Assembly (NCBI RefSeq): GCF_902809855.1
Contig: NZ_CADDWJ010000002.1
Span: 1,054,001-1,118,000 of the forward strand
Direction: 5' to 3'
DNA length: 64,000 nt
DNA from: Acinetobacter sp. Marseille-Q1618
Lineage (GTDB): Bacteria; Pseudomonadota; Gammaproteobacteria; Pseudomonadales; Moraxellaceae
Shown: piece after piece, positions 30,701 through 38,739 of the stretch
How positions within the stretch are numbered: the stretch's first letter is position 1
How the letters are laid out: each line of letters starts with the position of its first letter
Notes under the pieces: model-generated
What the model saw: the letters and a program-made list of their open reading frames with translations, nothing else
Told to the model about the DNA's origin: nothing
Databases searched by the model: none
Made by a program: the position numbers and the translations under genes

Positions 30701-31458
30701 CATTCTTACATAAGATTTTTGAACATCTTGATTTTCAAAATCCAGAGACATGGGCGACTGAACTGAAACGTCGTTTTGCCAATGAAGATCAAAAGCTTAA
30801 AGATGAATTGCTGGAGAAATATAAAAAAGCCTTTACTGAGCCACAAGATGAAAAAGACATTGAGTCTATATTGATTCAGATGATGCAAGATTGGTTGTTG
30901 GATGTTTTAGCTACACCGATTTTGGCTGATTTTCAACTTAAAAAACTCAGTCATACTCAGCGCTTAGCCGAATTTCCATTTCATTTGGCATTGGCAGATC
31001 GGGTGCTGACCATTCAACGGATTCATGCTTTATTTGCTGAATATGATATTCAAATGCCTGAGTTTAAAGACGCTTTCGCTGCACGTTACTTAAAAGGTGA
31101 AATTGACCTTGTATTTTATGATGGTCAGAAATTTCATATTGCCGATTATAAAAGTAACTACTTAGGTGTTGATCAGCAACAATATAGCAGCACCGCGATT
31201 CAGGAGAGCATGAGTTTTGCCAGTTATTGGCTACAAGCGGCGTTGTATCTGGTGGCACTGCATCGTTATCTCAGTGTTAAATTGGAAAATTACCAGATTG
31301 ATCAACACTTAGGCGGTGCAAGTTATTTATATTTAAGAGGTATGAATGGGCAACAGGGACAAGGCTATCATTATTGGCGACCAAGCTCAGAGTTTATTCT
31401 TCGCTTAGATGCAATATTGGGCTATTTTGCTGAGGATAAACTTAGCAATATTGCATGA
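27706..31458 (+). CDS. recB: Exodeoxyribonuclease V beta subunit RecB
   Basis: RecB supplies the 3'-5' helicase and the single nuclease of RecBCD, which processes double-strand ends for RecA loading. The 1250 residues show the Walker A ASAGTGKT (residues 35-42), a UvrD-type VDEFQDTNQDQ motif, LMTIHQSKGLEF, LWYVALTRA, and a C-terminal nuclease domain with GEIDLVFYDGQKFHIADYKS (about 1131-1150) that contains the catalytic Asp and the DYK. The upstream GGAGG lies inside the recC tail, so the two are translationally linked. Confidence 0.97.
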   Translation: MHPVSPQQNQLNTHKNVSIQPIADMQFAGLHWIEASAGTGKTYTLSSLMVRIFLEKYLPNQVIATTFTRKAAAELKSRIRARLQETYRYFDGCRSLTEQEILAKAAQETDPLFAKVLVTFATQIAYACERLKLVIDQLDELFVGTLDSFSQKLLREFAFESGKIERAEITDDAKSYTFQLIHDVLREWIQQQPQNMIDYLILNKKLKSQDAYVAVVENSLNFTSAKLQEIQQPHIDLSQFDQEVQGLLTLDLTQIESLSDFYLENGQHHKIVGKKWRDHGKMQSLLTEQLPRLIAAIRQQSAYSIFVAQHADTLKALSELTSKKVLNKCSEDILHSFEQNVVIQSLKQFVEALSQLSGDLDTLDSYLQFHLASEVKKRLPQVLQQKGETTFAQQIRTLAESLQGEQGQRFASFIHARYPLILVDEFQDTNQDQDDMLAQIWRHPSRVQNGCMIMVGDRKQAIYGFRGGDMLTFLKAHQDVFGKDGNAYNLVYNHRSVQPLVEVVDALFQRQIDFGEQVFYTPVQAGSRPHPDLIDHGQINPTPLRWLQLEDKNTEAEQVAWKIRDLLNQATQGELYFQEKNGNRALDENDIAILSKNHDGLDKAQSALEFLGIRTNRPSKKSVFSSALAQDVGAVLTAIMHPYDEAKVKRALLSRLMGFDLKKLITLEQKAEGLSYYIEQFDLIREMWLKQGFLTAWQYALTKFQVWTNLVAKQSRDNERVVVNLRHLTELLSQHSERYQGAQNLYHWYLKQLTSPMEREWELERKLSNDAGVQLMTIHQSKGLEFKIVFLLGADKDFREPNKNLNFSTQEILNPQTGQLEQQRVVAVNDKNILKPEAIQQHDERALAEHHRLWYVALTRASYRVYAMMQDNAGKSSTGLAFWRGHPAQSFQHVGCIVEDLLTQRPVALKAKVTEKFEAIEATPLPSMRFYSKTKTSFSALAQHLTRQQIQDALAVTEPNSAVAEDESYIHPRVKTALQATVPIAWIKDNFPMGTTAGTFLHKIFEHLDFQNPETWATELKRRFANEDQKLKDELLEKYKKAFTEPQDEKDIESILIQMMQDWLLDVLATPILADFQLKKLSHTQRLAEFPFHLALADRVLTIQRIHALFAEYDIQMPEFKDAFAARYLKGEIDLVFYDGQKFHIADYKSNYLGVDQQQYSSTAIQESMSFASYWLQAALYLVALHRYLSVKLENYQIDQHLGGASYLYLRGMNGQQGQGYHYWRPSSEFILRLDAILGYFAEDKLSNIA

Positions 31459-31496
31459 TATTTTAAATGAATCGCTATATAAACAAAGCACTAGCT

Positions 31497-31553
31497 TGTG
31501 GATAAATTTGTTGAAAACCTTGTAGATAACTCTGAGGATAACTGTGTGGAAAA
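31497..31553 (+). promoter_or_regulatory. Cluster of DnaA-box-like 9-mers at the start of recD
   Basis: TGTGGATAA at 31497-31505 is a perfect DnaA box in reverse orientation. TGTAGATAA (31521-31529) and TGAGGATAA (31533-31541) each differ at one position, and TGTGGAAAA (31545-31553) at one position. Their starts are 24, 12 and 12 bases apart and all face the same way. They coincide with the first codons of recD, where they encode repeated Val-Asp/Glu-Asn. Function is unproven. Confidence 0.5.
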
Positions 31554-33297
31554 TAGTCAAAATTTAGAAAATGAATTACCTCAATGGGTTAGCAACTGGA
31601 CAAATTATCTCTTAAAAGAGCAATTCAAAGATGGAAAAATACATGAAAATTCATCTAAATTAATCAGTGATATTTTGATGGCTTCTTTACAAGGAGACAG
31701 TTGCTTAAAGCAACAAAATCGAGATTTACACGGTTTAGAATCATTATTTATTACAGAAAATCAAGCCCAACAACAGCAGGTTGCACCATTTGTCTTTGAT
31801 GATGAGTATTTATATTTATACCGTTATTGGCAGTTGGAACAACGTTTAGCGCAGCAAGTCTTGCGCTTAAAACAACAAAATATACAAGCCATTAATACTG
31901 AAAATTTTGATGATTTATTAAGTGATGTACATCAAAAAAATGCACTGAATATGGTTGCAAAAAATGCTTTTAATATCATCACAGGCGGACCAGGGACAGG
32001 AAAAACCTATACGTTGGCACGGATTATTGCAGTTTTACATCAAGCTTTGCCAGATATTCGTATTGCGATGGCAGCACCAACGGGTAAAGCAGCGCAGCGT
32101 ATGGGGGAAGCCTTACAAAAATCCTTAAATGATCCGAAACTACAGCAGTTTGGACTGCGTTTAGAAATGTTTAATCCTGTGACGATTCACCGATTATTAG
32201 GCTTGGGAAATCAGCACATTCCACGTTTTCATTTAAAACAACCACTGCCTTATGACGTGATCGTGGTGGATGAAGCTTCGATGTTGGATTTAAATTTGGC
32301 AAGCATGCTTTTTGAGGCTGTTCCTGAGTCCTGCCGTCTAATTTTACTGGGAGATGCCAATCAATTGGCTTCTGTGGATGTAGGGGCGGTTTTGGCAGAC
32401 TTACAACAGGTTCCAGCCTTAGAGCATAACCGAGTAAATTTGGTGACGACACATCGTTTTAAGCAAGATGCTGCGATTGGTAAATTTGCACAATTTATTC
32501 AACAAGAAGCGATTACAGACAACGCGATGCCACACCTTTTACAGCAATTTGAACAGGAGATTGTGGCTGCAAGTGAGATTCAACACATTGAGCTTAAAGC
32601 AGATATGCAAGATGTCATTCAGTTGGAATATCTACCTGAAAAGATCCCAAATACAGCCTATGCAGATTATTATCAAAAATTAAGTTTAGGTTTTCAGGGC
32701 TATTTTGACAGTCTAAAAACGTATTTCTATGATCCTGAGCCATTAGAAAAAATCGACAAAGTTATTCAAGCTTTTGATCAATATAGAATCCTAACAGCAG
32801 TACGACATGGTGAGTTGGGTTTAAACGCAGTAAATATTGAAATGGAGCAAGCTTTATTTAAAGCTATTCCACAATTATATCGACAAGGTGACTGGTATGT
32901 AGGACGTCCTGTAATGATGGATTACAACGACTATCAGCTTGGTTTATCCAACGGTGACATTGGGGTGTGCTTTAAGCATCGTCAACAAGCAGAGCAGTTT
33001 GAAGTGTATTTCCCAAGTTTAAATAAATGGGTACTGGCTTCACGTTTACCGAAGTCGATTCAGACGGCATTTGCACTTACGATTCATAAATCACAAGGTT
33101 CTGAATTTCAACATACGATGGTGGTTTTAGATACACCTGCACAGAAATTATTGAGTCAAGAACTCCTTTATACTGCGATTACCCGAGCGAAATCCGTAGT
33201 CAGTTTGTTGGTACAGGCAAATGCTTTTTACCAAGCCTTAACCGTTGCTACACAGCGACAAAGTGGATTGGTTAAAAAAATTAACAACTTGTATTAA
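31498..33297 (+). CDS. recD: Exodeoxyribonuclease V alpha subunit RecD
   Basis: RecD is the fast 5'-3' helicase motor of RecBCD. The 599 residues have the Walker A GGPGTGKT at 163-170, a Walker B VIVVDEASMLD around 253-263, and C-terminal motifs ALTIHKSQGSEF and LLYTAITRAK. The start is not settled. The GTG at 31498 gives an acidic, Asn-rich head of about 25 residues (VDKFVENLVDN and similar) built of repeats, ahead of the conserved LPQWVSNW. No good ribosome-binding site precedes it. Another in-frame GTG at 31546 would drop most of the repeats. Confidence 0.93.
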   Translation: MDKFVENLVDNSEDNCVENSQNLENELPQWVSNWTNYLLKEQFKDGKIHENSSKLISDILMASLQGDSCLKQQNRDLHGLESLFITENQAQQQQVAPFVFDDEYLYLYRYWQLEQRLAQQVLRLKQQNIQAINTENFDDLLSDVHQKNALNMVAKNAFNIITGGPGTGKTYTLARIIAVLHQALPDIRIAMAAPTGKAAQRMGEALQKSLNDPKLQQFGLRLEMFNPVTIHRLLGLGNQHIPRFHLKQPLPYDVIVVDEASMLDLNLASMLFEAVPESCRLILLGDANQLASVDVGAVLADLQQVPALEHNRVNLVTTHRFKQDAAIGKFAQFIQQEAITDNAMPHLLQQFEQEIVAASEIQHIELKADMQDVIQLEYLPEKIPNTAYADYYQKLSLGFQGYFDSLKTYFYDPEPLEKIDKVIQAFDQYRILTAVRHGELGLNAVNIEMEQALFKAIPQLYRQGDWYVGRPVMMDYNDYQLGLSNGDIGVCFKHRQQAEQFEVYFPSLNKWVLASRLPKSIQTAFALTIHKSQGSEFQHTMVVLDTPAQKLLSQELLYTAITRAKSVVSLLVQANAFYQALTVATQRQSGLVKKINNLY

Positions 33298-33515
33298 TTG
33301 TTAATTTTTACTTAATAAAAAAGCTTTTGTAAGAAATAGCTTACATGAATTCAAGATATTGACGCATAGAGCTATCGTAAAGATTTTGAGATGATGACTA
33401 CATAAAGAGCTTGGTAAGGAACACTAAGCAAAAATCGCACAATAACAATAATTTAAAGTCGAGAGACTGCGAACTTACATGAAGTAGGGCATAAAGAGGA
33501 AACTTACAGCCGCTA

Positions 33516-33552
33516 AGCCTTGTAGTTTTGGGAGAGACTACAGGGCTTTTTT
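33516..33552 (+). terminator. Rho-independent terminator downstream of recD
   Basis: AGCCTTGTAGT (33516-33526) pairs with ACTACAGGGCT (33537-33547), with one G-U pair, and is followed by TTTTTT. It is a strong terminator oriented to the right, about 220 bases past the recD stop. That distance is long for a simple operon end and hints at a separate transcript finishing here. Confidence 0.85.
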
Positions 33553-33797
33553 ATGTCTATTTGATTTACATAAAATCAACACAGTATACATAATGTACGT
33601 TTTTTCTTACAAAAATATAAGAAAAATGCGACTTTTATCATATTTTGAGTGTGGCATGATGTGCCTATAGGGAAATCATAGATTAGATTGGGTTGAGTGA
33701 AGCAAGGATGGATACACATCTATAAATGAACAAAGAAATAAGAATAAAAATAAATAAAACAACAAAAATCAGAAAATAACGAAACTACAGCGCAATG

Positions 33798-33829
33798 AAA
33801 AAGCCCTTAGAGTAATCTAAGGGCTTTTT
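33798..33829. terminator. Bidirectional terminator
   Basis: AAAAAGCCCTTAGA (33798-33811) and TCTAAGGGCTTTTT (33816-33829) form a perfect 14-bp stem with loop GTAA and T-runs on both strands. It can end the minus-strand hydrolase gene (stop at 33963) and any rightward transcript. Confidence 0.88.
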
Positions 33830-33962
33830 CTTAACTATAACTTAAAAATCAAAATATTTTATTACAAGGGCTAAGCCAGAGAGGCAACATCTACTGTGAG
33901 CCTAATTCATTGATAAGAAGCATAAGTTCTATTAAACCCAAGAACATTAAAGACCTAAAGTA

Positions 33963-35261
33963 TTAAACCAAATCAGTTTCAGTTGCATCTGTACCAAATA
34001 AACCACGACGTTGTTCTTTAGAGATTTTTGGACATTGTCGAGAGATTTGCATGAGTACATTTGCCAAAGTTGGCAAGTGTGTACCAATGACGGATTTTCC
34101 TGTATTTAAAATACTCACACTAATATCTCGTTCAGGATCTGCCCAGCATAAAATATTGGAGAAGCCAATATGTCCAAATGCTTGTCCTGTAGACGGACCA
34201 AAAATACCCACAGGATTACTTCCCAGCATTGGACCAAGTGCATAACGCATAGGCGCAAGTAAAGTGCGATCTATACTGGTCGATGAAGTCGGTAAAGTTG
34301 CCCTAAATACCGTCTGTGGGCTCATGATCTGCTTGCCATTATATTGTCCACCATTGAGTAACATTTCAAAAAAACGATTGGCTTGCTCAGCACTGGTATA
34401 AATATTTCCTGCAGGACAAACTGTATCCATAAAGCGTTGATCATTGGTGACATTGACTGCAAGTTCTAAACCACCGCCTAAGACGTGGTCAAGATATAAA
34501 TCAGTGCCAAGTTTTGGATGCATACCCGTTGCAGTATTTAATGCGACTTGATCACGAAATTCAGGTTTAAGACCATAATTAAAATAATCCATGCCCATCG
34601 GTTTTTCGATATGTTCATGTAAAAACTGACGAATATCTTGTCCTGTGACCCGTTCGATCAATTCACCTAAAATATAACCAGCCGTTACCGCATGATAAGC
34701 CAAGTGTGTGCCTGCAGCTGTGATCGGCTTAGCCGCACAAAGGTGTTGTAAAATTTGTTCACGGTCAAACAAGAGTTCAGGCGTGACTTCTGTTTCGATA
34801 CGTGGAATACCGCCACGATGCGAGAGTAAATGGAAAATCGTGGCGCGACGTTTACCATTTTGTGCGTATTCAGGAATGTAATAACTGATTGGATCAAGTA
34901 GATTTATTTCCCCTGTTTCATCCAACATATGGATCAGCATGGCTGTAACCATCTTTGATGCTGAAAATAAACAAATCGGGGTATCTGGAGTTGCAATCGT
35001 AGCATCTCCACTTAAGCCTTGTGCGGTATTTCCTTTGACATAGCCAATGCTGCGATTCAGCATGATTTGCCCTTGACGTCGAATACACACGCTAATGAGC
35101 GGATGATTACCTGTTTTATAAAGTGCTTCGACACTGCGCCAAATGGTTTGCACTTGTTTTGGACTCATCCCCCCAAGTTCAGCATTTACTTCATCTTTGG
35201 CTTGAGTGATGCTGTTTAGGTCTTTCGGCACATAGCAAGTATTGGTTGAAAATATTTTCAC
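33963..35261 (-). CDS. Beta-lactamase-fold serine hydrolase (EstB-like)
   Basis: A 432-residue class C beta-lactamase-like serine hydrolase or esterase. LFSASKMVTAMLIHMLDETGEI (near residue 100) holds the SxxK catalytic pair; YHAVTAGYILGELIERVTG (near 190) supplies the Tyr motif; and the C-terminal FGHIGFSNILCWADPERDISVSILNTGK stands where KTG lies in lactamases. Such proteins are typically esterases or lipid-active enzymes, not resistance determinants. There is no signal peptide, so it is probably cytoplasmic. It is transcribed alone, divergent from rpsO. Confidence 0.85.
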   Translation of the reverse strand: MKIFSTNTCYVPKDLNSITQAKDEVNAELGGMSPKQVQTIWRSVEALYKTGNHPLISVCIRRQGQIMLNRSIGYVKGNTAQGLSGDATIATPDTPICLFSASKMVTAMLIHMLDETGEINLLDPISYYIPEYAQNGKRRATIFHLLSHRGGIPRIETEVTPELLFDREQILQHLCAAKPITAAGTHLAYHAVTAGYILGELIERVTGQDIRQFLHEHIEKPMGMDYFNYGLKPEFRDQVALNTATGMHPKLGTDLYLDHVLGGGLELAVNVTNDQRFMDTVCPAGNIYTSAEQANRFFEMLLNGGQYNGKQIMSPQTVFRATLPTSSTSIDRTLLAPMRYALGPMLGSNPVGIFGPSTGQAFGHIGFSNILCWADPERDISVSILNTGKSVIGTHLPTLANVLMQISRQCPKISKEQRRGLFGTDATETDLV

Positions 35262-35396
35262 AATGTTTTTCCATTTTATTTTTCTATACTGTCAGTCTGC
35301 CTTTCAGTTCTGAGCTTGTCAGTGTCCGAACTGCCTGTAGATTGTCATAAATTTGCAAGAGTTTTGTGATCAAGTTGAAATATTCTCAGGATAGTT

Positions 35397-35425
35397 TTGC
35401 AATCTGAGGGTAGTTCCTTTAAAAT
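35397..35425 (+). promoter_or_regulatory. Sigma-70 promoter for rpsO
   Basis: TTGCAA (35397-35402), a 17-base spacer and TAAAAT (35420-35425) make a good promoter. Transcription would start near 35432, giving a leader of about 90 bases that holds a small CTGC/GCAG hairpin before the CGGAGAAAT ribosome-binding site. Confidence 0.65.
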
Positions 35426-35523
35426 AGTCGACTGCTGTAGTGATGCACGGCAGTTGAATTGGTTTTGAAGAATCAATTTGATTTGTATCAAATATTTAAA
35501 TTTAAGCATCTCGGAGAAATCGA

Positions 35524-35793
35524 ATGGCTTTAACAAACGCAGATCGCGCAGAGATCATTGCAAAATTCGCTCGTGCTGAAAACGACACAGGTTCACCAGA
35601 AGTTCAAGTAGCTTTATTGACTGCACAAATCAATGACTTACAAGGTCACTTCAAAGAACACAAACATGACCATCATAGCCGTCGTGGTTTGATTCGTATG
35701 GTTAACCAACGTCGTAAGCTTCTTGACTACCTTAAAGGTAAAGATTCTACACGTTACAGCGATTTGATTGCTGCTTTAGGTTTACGTCGTTAA
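35524..35793 (+). CDS. rpsO: 30S ribosomal protein S15
   Basis: S15 is a primary 16S rRNA-binding protein that organises the central domain of the small subunit. The 89 residues are the family length. The conserved [51 protein letters not shown] covers the rRNA-contacting helices. A good GGAGAAAT precedes the ATG. It is followed by pnp after 266 bases that contain two hairpins, as in E. coli, where rpsO-pnp is one transcript processed by RNase III. Confidence 0.99.
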   Translation: MALTNADRAEIIAKFARAENDTGSPEVQVALLTAQINDLQGHFKEHKHDHHSRRGLIRMVNQRRKLLDYLKGKDSTRYSDLIAALGLRR

Positions 35794-35860
35794 TTCGATT
35801 TAAAATTTTATTTTCGGATTATTGCATGACCAATGCTGTACTGATGAAAACTAAAGTCTG

Positions 35861-35905
35861 TCTAGCCTTGGCTAGATAATGGAAGGGGCGAATATTCGCT
35901 CCTTC
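35861..35905 (+). terminator. Hairpins between rpsO and pnp
   Basis: TCTAGCC/GGCTAGA (35861-35867, 35870-35876) is followed by a 12-bp stem with one G-U pair, GAAGGGGCGAAT with ATTCGCTCCTTC (35882-35905). No long T-run follows, only CTTCTTCGTG. It could be an rpsO terminator or the processing and autoregulatory site known in the E. coli pnp leader. The rest of the gap shows no clear promoter. Confidence 0.55.
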
Positions 35906-36059
35906 TTCGTGTCTAAATTGTAGGTTTTATAAATGATGGTCTAGTGAGGTCGGCTTCTAAGCTTTGTCATTTACCCTTGCTTTGAGTTTTGAAGTGAATG
36001 CCAAACCTTAGGGGTCTCCACTAGAATAACTGTTTAAAAGAACTAGGATAGAAAATTAT

Positions 36060-38153
36060 ATGTCGATGTTTAATATCGTTCGTAAAGAATTCCAATATGG
36101 TCAACATCAAGTTGTATTAGAAACAGGTCGTGTTGCTCGTCAAGCAAATACAGTATTGATCACCATGGGTGGCGTAACTGTATTGGTTGCTGTTGTTGCG
36201 CAACCTACAGCAAAAGCGGGTCAAGACTTCTTCCCGTTAACTGTAAACTATCAAGAAAAACAATATGCTGCGGGTCGTATCCCAGGTGGTTATGGTAAGC
36301 GTGAAGGTCGTGCTTCTGAAGCTGAAACTTTGATTTCACGTTTGATTGACCGTCCAATTCGTCCATTATTTCCAGAAGGTTATTATAACGAAATTCAAGT
36401 GACTGCAACGGTTGTGTCTTCTGACAAAACTATGGAAGCAGATATCGCTGCGATGCTTGGTACCTCTGCTGCACTTGCAATTGCAGGTACACCTTTCCGT
36501 GGCCCAATCGGTGGTGCACGTGTAGGTTTAATCAACGGTGAATACGTTCTTAACCCAAACTTAGAGCAACTTGCTCAATCTGATCTAGACTTAGTGGTTG
36601 CGGGTACAGAATCTGCTGTATTGATGGTTGAGTCTGAGGCGAAGGAACTTTCAGAAGACCAAATGTTGGGTGCTGTGCTTTTCGGTCATGACGAAATGCA
36701 AATTGCGATTCAAGCAATCAAAGAATTTGCTGCTGCGGCAGGCGCAACCGAGTCGACTTGGACTGCACCAATAAAAAATGAAGAGTTACGTGCAAAATTA
36801 AAAGAAGCGTTTGAAGCGAAAATCTCTGAAGCATATACCATTGCAGTGAAACATGATCGTTATGCAGCATTAGATGCGTTACATGAAGAAGCATTGGCTC
36901 AATTTGTTCCAGAAGGCGATGAAACCGGTATTGCTGACGAAGTAAACGAATTATTTGAAGACCTTAAATACCGTACAGTACGTGACAACATCCTTTCAGG
37001 TAAACCACGTATTGATGGTCGTGATACCAAGACTGTACGTGCTTTAGATATTCAAACAGGTGTACTTGATCGTGCACACGGTTCTGCATTGTTTACACGT
37101 GGTGAAACTCAGGCGTTGGTTACAACAACTTTGGGTAATACACGTGATGCCTTAATGGTAGATACTTTAGCAGGTACAAAAACTGACAACTTTATGTTGC
37201 ATTACAACTTCCCTGCATATTCTGTAGGTGAAACAGGTCGTGAATCTGGTCCTAAACGTCGTGAAATCGGTCATGGTCGTTTGGCACGTCGTGGTGTACA
37301 AGCGGTACTTCCACCCGCTGACCGCTTCCCGTATGTGATTCGTATCGTGTCTGACATTACTGAATCTAACGGGTCATCTTCAATGGCTTCTGTATGTGGT
37401 GCGTCACTATCTCTTATGGATGCAGGTGTTCCACTGAAAGCACCAGTTGCGGGTATCGCAATGGGTCTTGTAAAAGAAGGCGAGCGTTTCGCAGTTCTTT
37501 CTGACATCTTAGGTGACGAAGATCATCTTGGTGATATGGACTTTAAAGTCGCAGGTTCTGCAAACGGGATCACTGCGCTGCAAATGGATATCAAGATCGA
37601 AGGGATCACTGAAGAGATTATGGAAGTTGCATTGAACCAAGCATATGCAGGTCGTATGCACATCTTAAATGCAATGAACCAAGTGATTTCACGTGCGCGC
37701 CCTGAAATTTCAATGCATGCGCCAACCTTCCAAGTGATTAGCATTAACCCAGACAAAATCCGTGATGTGATTGGTAAAGGTGGTGCAACGATTCGTCAAA
37801 TCACTGAAGAAACCAAAGCTGCGATTGATATCGAAGATAATGGTACAGTGCGTGTATTTGGTGAGTCTAAAGCGGCTGCTCAAGCTGCAATTGCTAAAAT
37901 TCAAGCGCTTACTGCTGAAGTTGAACCAGGTACAATCTATACAGGTAAAGTCATTCGTATCGTTGAATTTGGTGCGTTTGTAAATATCCTTCCGGGTACT
38001 GATGGTTTACTTCACATTTCTCAAATTTCAAATGAACGTGTTGCCAATGTATCGGACGTTCTTGCTGAAGGTCAGGAAATCAAAGTACAAGTTGCAGATG
38101 TAGATAACCGTGGTCGTATCAAACTTACCATGAAAGACATCGAACAAGCTTAA
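36060..38153 (+). CDS. pnp: Polyribonucleotide nucleotidyltransferase (PNPase)
   Basis: PNPase degrades RNA 3' to 5' by phosphorolysis, partly within the degradosome. The 697 residues show two RNase PH-like domains (about 1-230 and 310-545, the second with [19 protein letters not shown] and [20 protein letters not shown]), then the KH domain ([25 protein letters not shown], about 560) and the C-terminal S1 domain ([34 protein letters not shown], about 625-695). AGGATAG precedes the ATG. It is paired with rpsO, as usual. Confidence 0.98.
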   Translation: MSMFNIVRKEFQYGQHQVVLETGRVARQANTVLITMGGVTVLVAVVAQPTAKAGQDFFPLTVNYQEKQYAAGRIPGGYGKREGRASEAETLISRLIDRPIRPLFPEGYYNEIQVTATVVSSDKTMEADIAAMLGTSAALAIAGTPFRGPIGGARVGLINGEYVLNPNLEQLAQSDLDLVVAGTESAVLMVESEAKELSEDQMLGAVLFGHDEMQIAIQAIKEFAAAAGATESTWTAPIKNEELRAKLKEAFEAKISEAYTIAVKHDRYAALDALHEEALAQFVPEGDETGIADEVNELFEDLKYRTVRDNILSGKPRIDGRDTKTVRALDIQTGVLDRAHGSALFTRGETQALVTTTLGNTRDALMVDTLAGTKTDNFMLHYNFPAYSVGETGRESGPKRREIGHGRLARRGVQAVLPPADRFPYVIRIVSDITESNGSSSMASVCGASLSLMDAGVPLKAPVAGIAMGLVKEGERFAVLSDILGDEDHLGDMDFKVAGSANGITALQMDIKIEGITEEIMEVALNQAYAGRMHILNAMNQVISRARPEISMHAPTFQVISINPDKIRDVIGKGGATIRQITEETKAAIDIEDNGTVRVFGESKAAAQAAIAKIQALTAEVEPGTIYTGKVIRIVEFGAFVNILPGTDGLLHISQISNERVANVSDVLAEGQEIKVQVADVDNRGRIKLTMKDIEQA

Positions 38154-38167
38154 TATTTAAGTGAAAT

Positions 38168-38194
38168 AAAAAGTCCGCTAAATGCGGACTTTTT
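38168..38194. terminator. Bidirectional terminator after pnp
   Basis: AAAAAGTCCGC (38168-38178) pairs perfectly with GCGGACTTTTT (38184-38194) across TAAAT. It is placed between the stops of pnp and the convergent DUF465 gene and can serve both. Confidence 0.9.
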
Positions 38195-38218
38195 ATTTTT
38201 TAAGATTTACTGAAAAGA

Positions 38219-38437
38219 TCAATTTTGATCGGCTTTTTGTAAAATCTCATATAATTCCTCTTTAAGCTTTAGTTTCTTTCTTTTTAAAACATCAATCTCA
38301 TCAATACCTTGAGTGACGGGATTTTGTTCTAAGCGAATAATTTCATGATCTAGCTCATTATGCTCTTCAAAAATTTTAGAGAAATGTGCATCATTTTGCT
38401 TAAGTTGACTGATTAAGCTGCGGTATTCTGGAAACAT
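38219..38437 (-). CDS. DUF465 (YdcH-like) small helical protein
   Basis: A 72-residue, highly charged helical protein of the YdcH/DUF465 type. The family signature MFPEYRSLISQLKQNDAHFSKIFEEHNELDHEIIRLE is followed by DEIDVLKRKKLKLKEELYEILQK, a likely helical hairpin or coiled coil. AGGATCCT precedes the ATG. A paralogue lies 1.5 kb away on the other side of corA. The family is widespread but has no settled function. Confidence 0.88.
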   Translation of the reverse strand: MFPEYRSLISQLKQNDAHFSKIFEEHNELDHEIIRLEQNPVTQGIDEIDVLKRKKLKLKEELYEILQKADQN

Positions 38438-38739
38438 AGGATCCTCATTGGTTTTGAAAATATTGTTCTATTCTGCTTGCATCTGACTTAGCTGGAATAA
38501 ATCTTCAAGCATTTAGTTTAGATTTTCTTTATTCCATAAATATATTATGGGATTGTGTCGGATTCGTCTATATTTCAAAGTACTTGTATTTTGAATTGTT
38601 GCACCATGTGTTATTTCTCTACAAAAATGCTGGATTCAGCATAAAGTCAGTGTTTAATTTACAGTAAGATATTCCAGATTAATTTTCTAAAAATAGCGCC
38701 AATTTTTTGTAAATAAAATTGTGTTTGAGAATATGATTT
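38438..38739. other. Intergenic region upstream of corA
   Basis: About 300 AT-rich bases between divergent genes. I see no gene, no strong hairpin and no convincing promoter. A TTTACA with TAATTT 16 bases later near 38660-38690 is a weak candidate for corA. The corA ATG lacks a strong ribosome-binding site. Confidence 0.4.

Larger units (their letters stand above)
33298..33962. other. 665-base gene-free region with two strong terminators
   Basis: No supported protein gene lies here. A 6-bp hairpin TGTAAG/CTTACA (33328-33345) sits just after recD. Two good terminators follow at 33516-33552 and 33798-33830, each about 200-250 bases after the preceding landmark. The sequence between the two is A-rich and unstructured. 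A TTGACG at 33359-33364 could be a -35 but lacks a good -10. The layout leaves room for one or two small RNAs, or long 3' tails of recD and the facing hydrolase gene. The stretch 33833-33962 shows nothing notable. Confidence 0.55.

Noticed and set aside
33963..35261. The beta-lactamase-fold protein as an antibiotic resistance gene
   Set aside because: There is no signal peptide, and the protein resembles EstB-type esterases more than periplasmic AmpC enzymes; SxxK alone does not imply lactamase activity.
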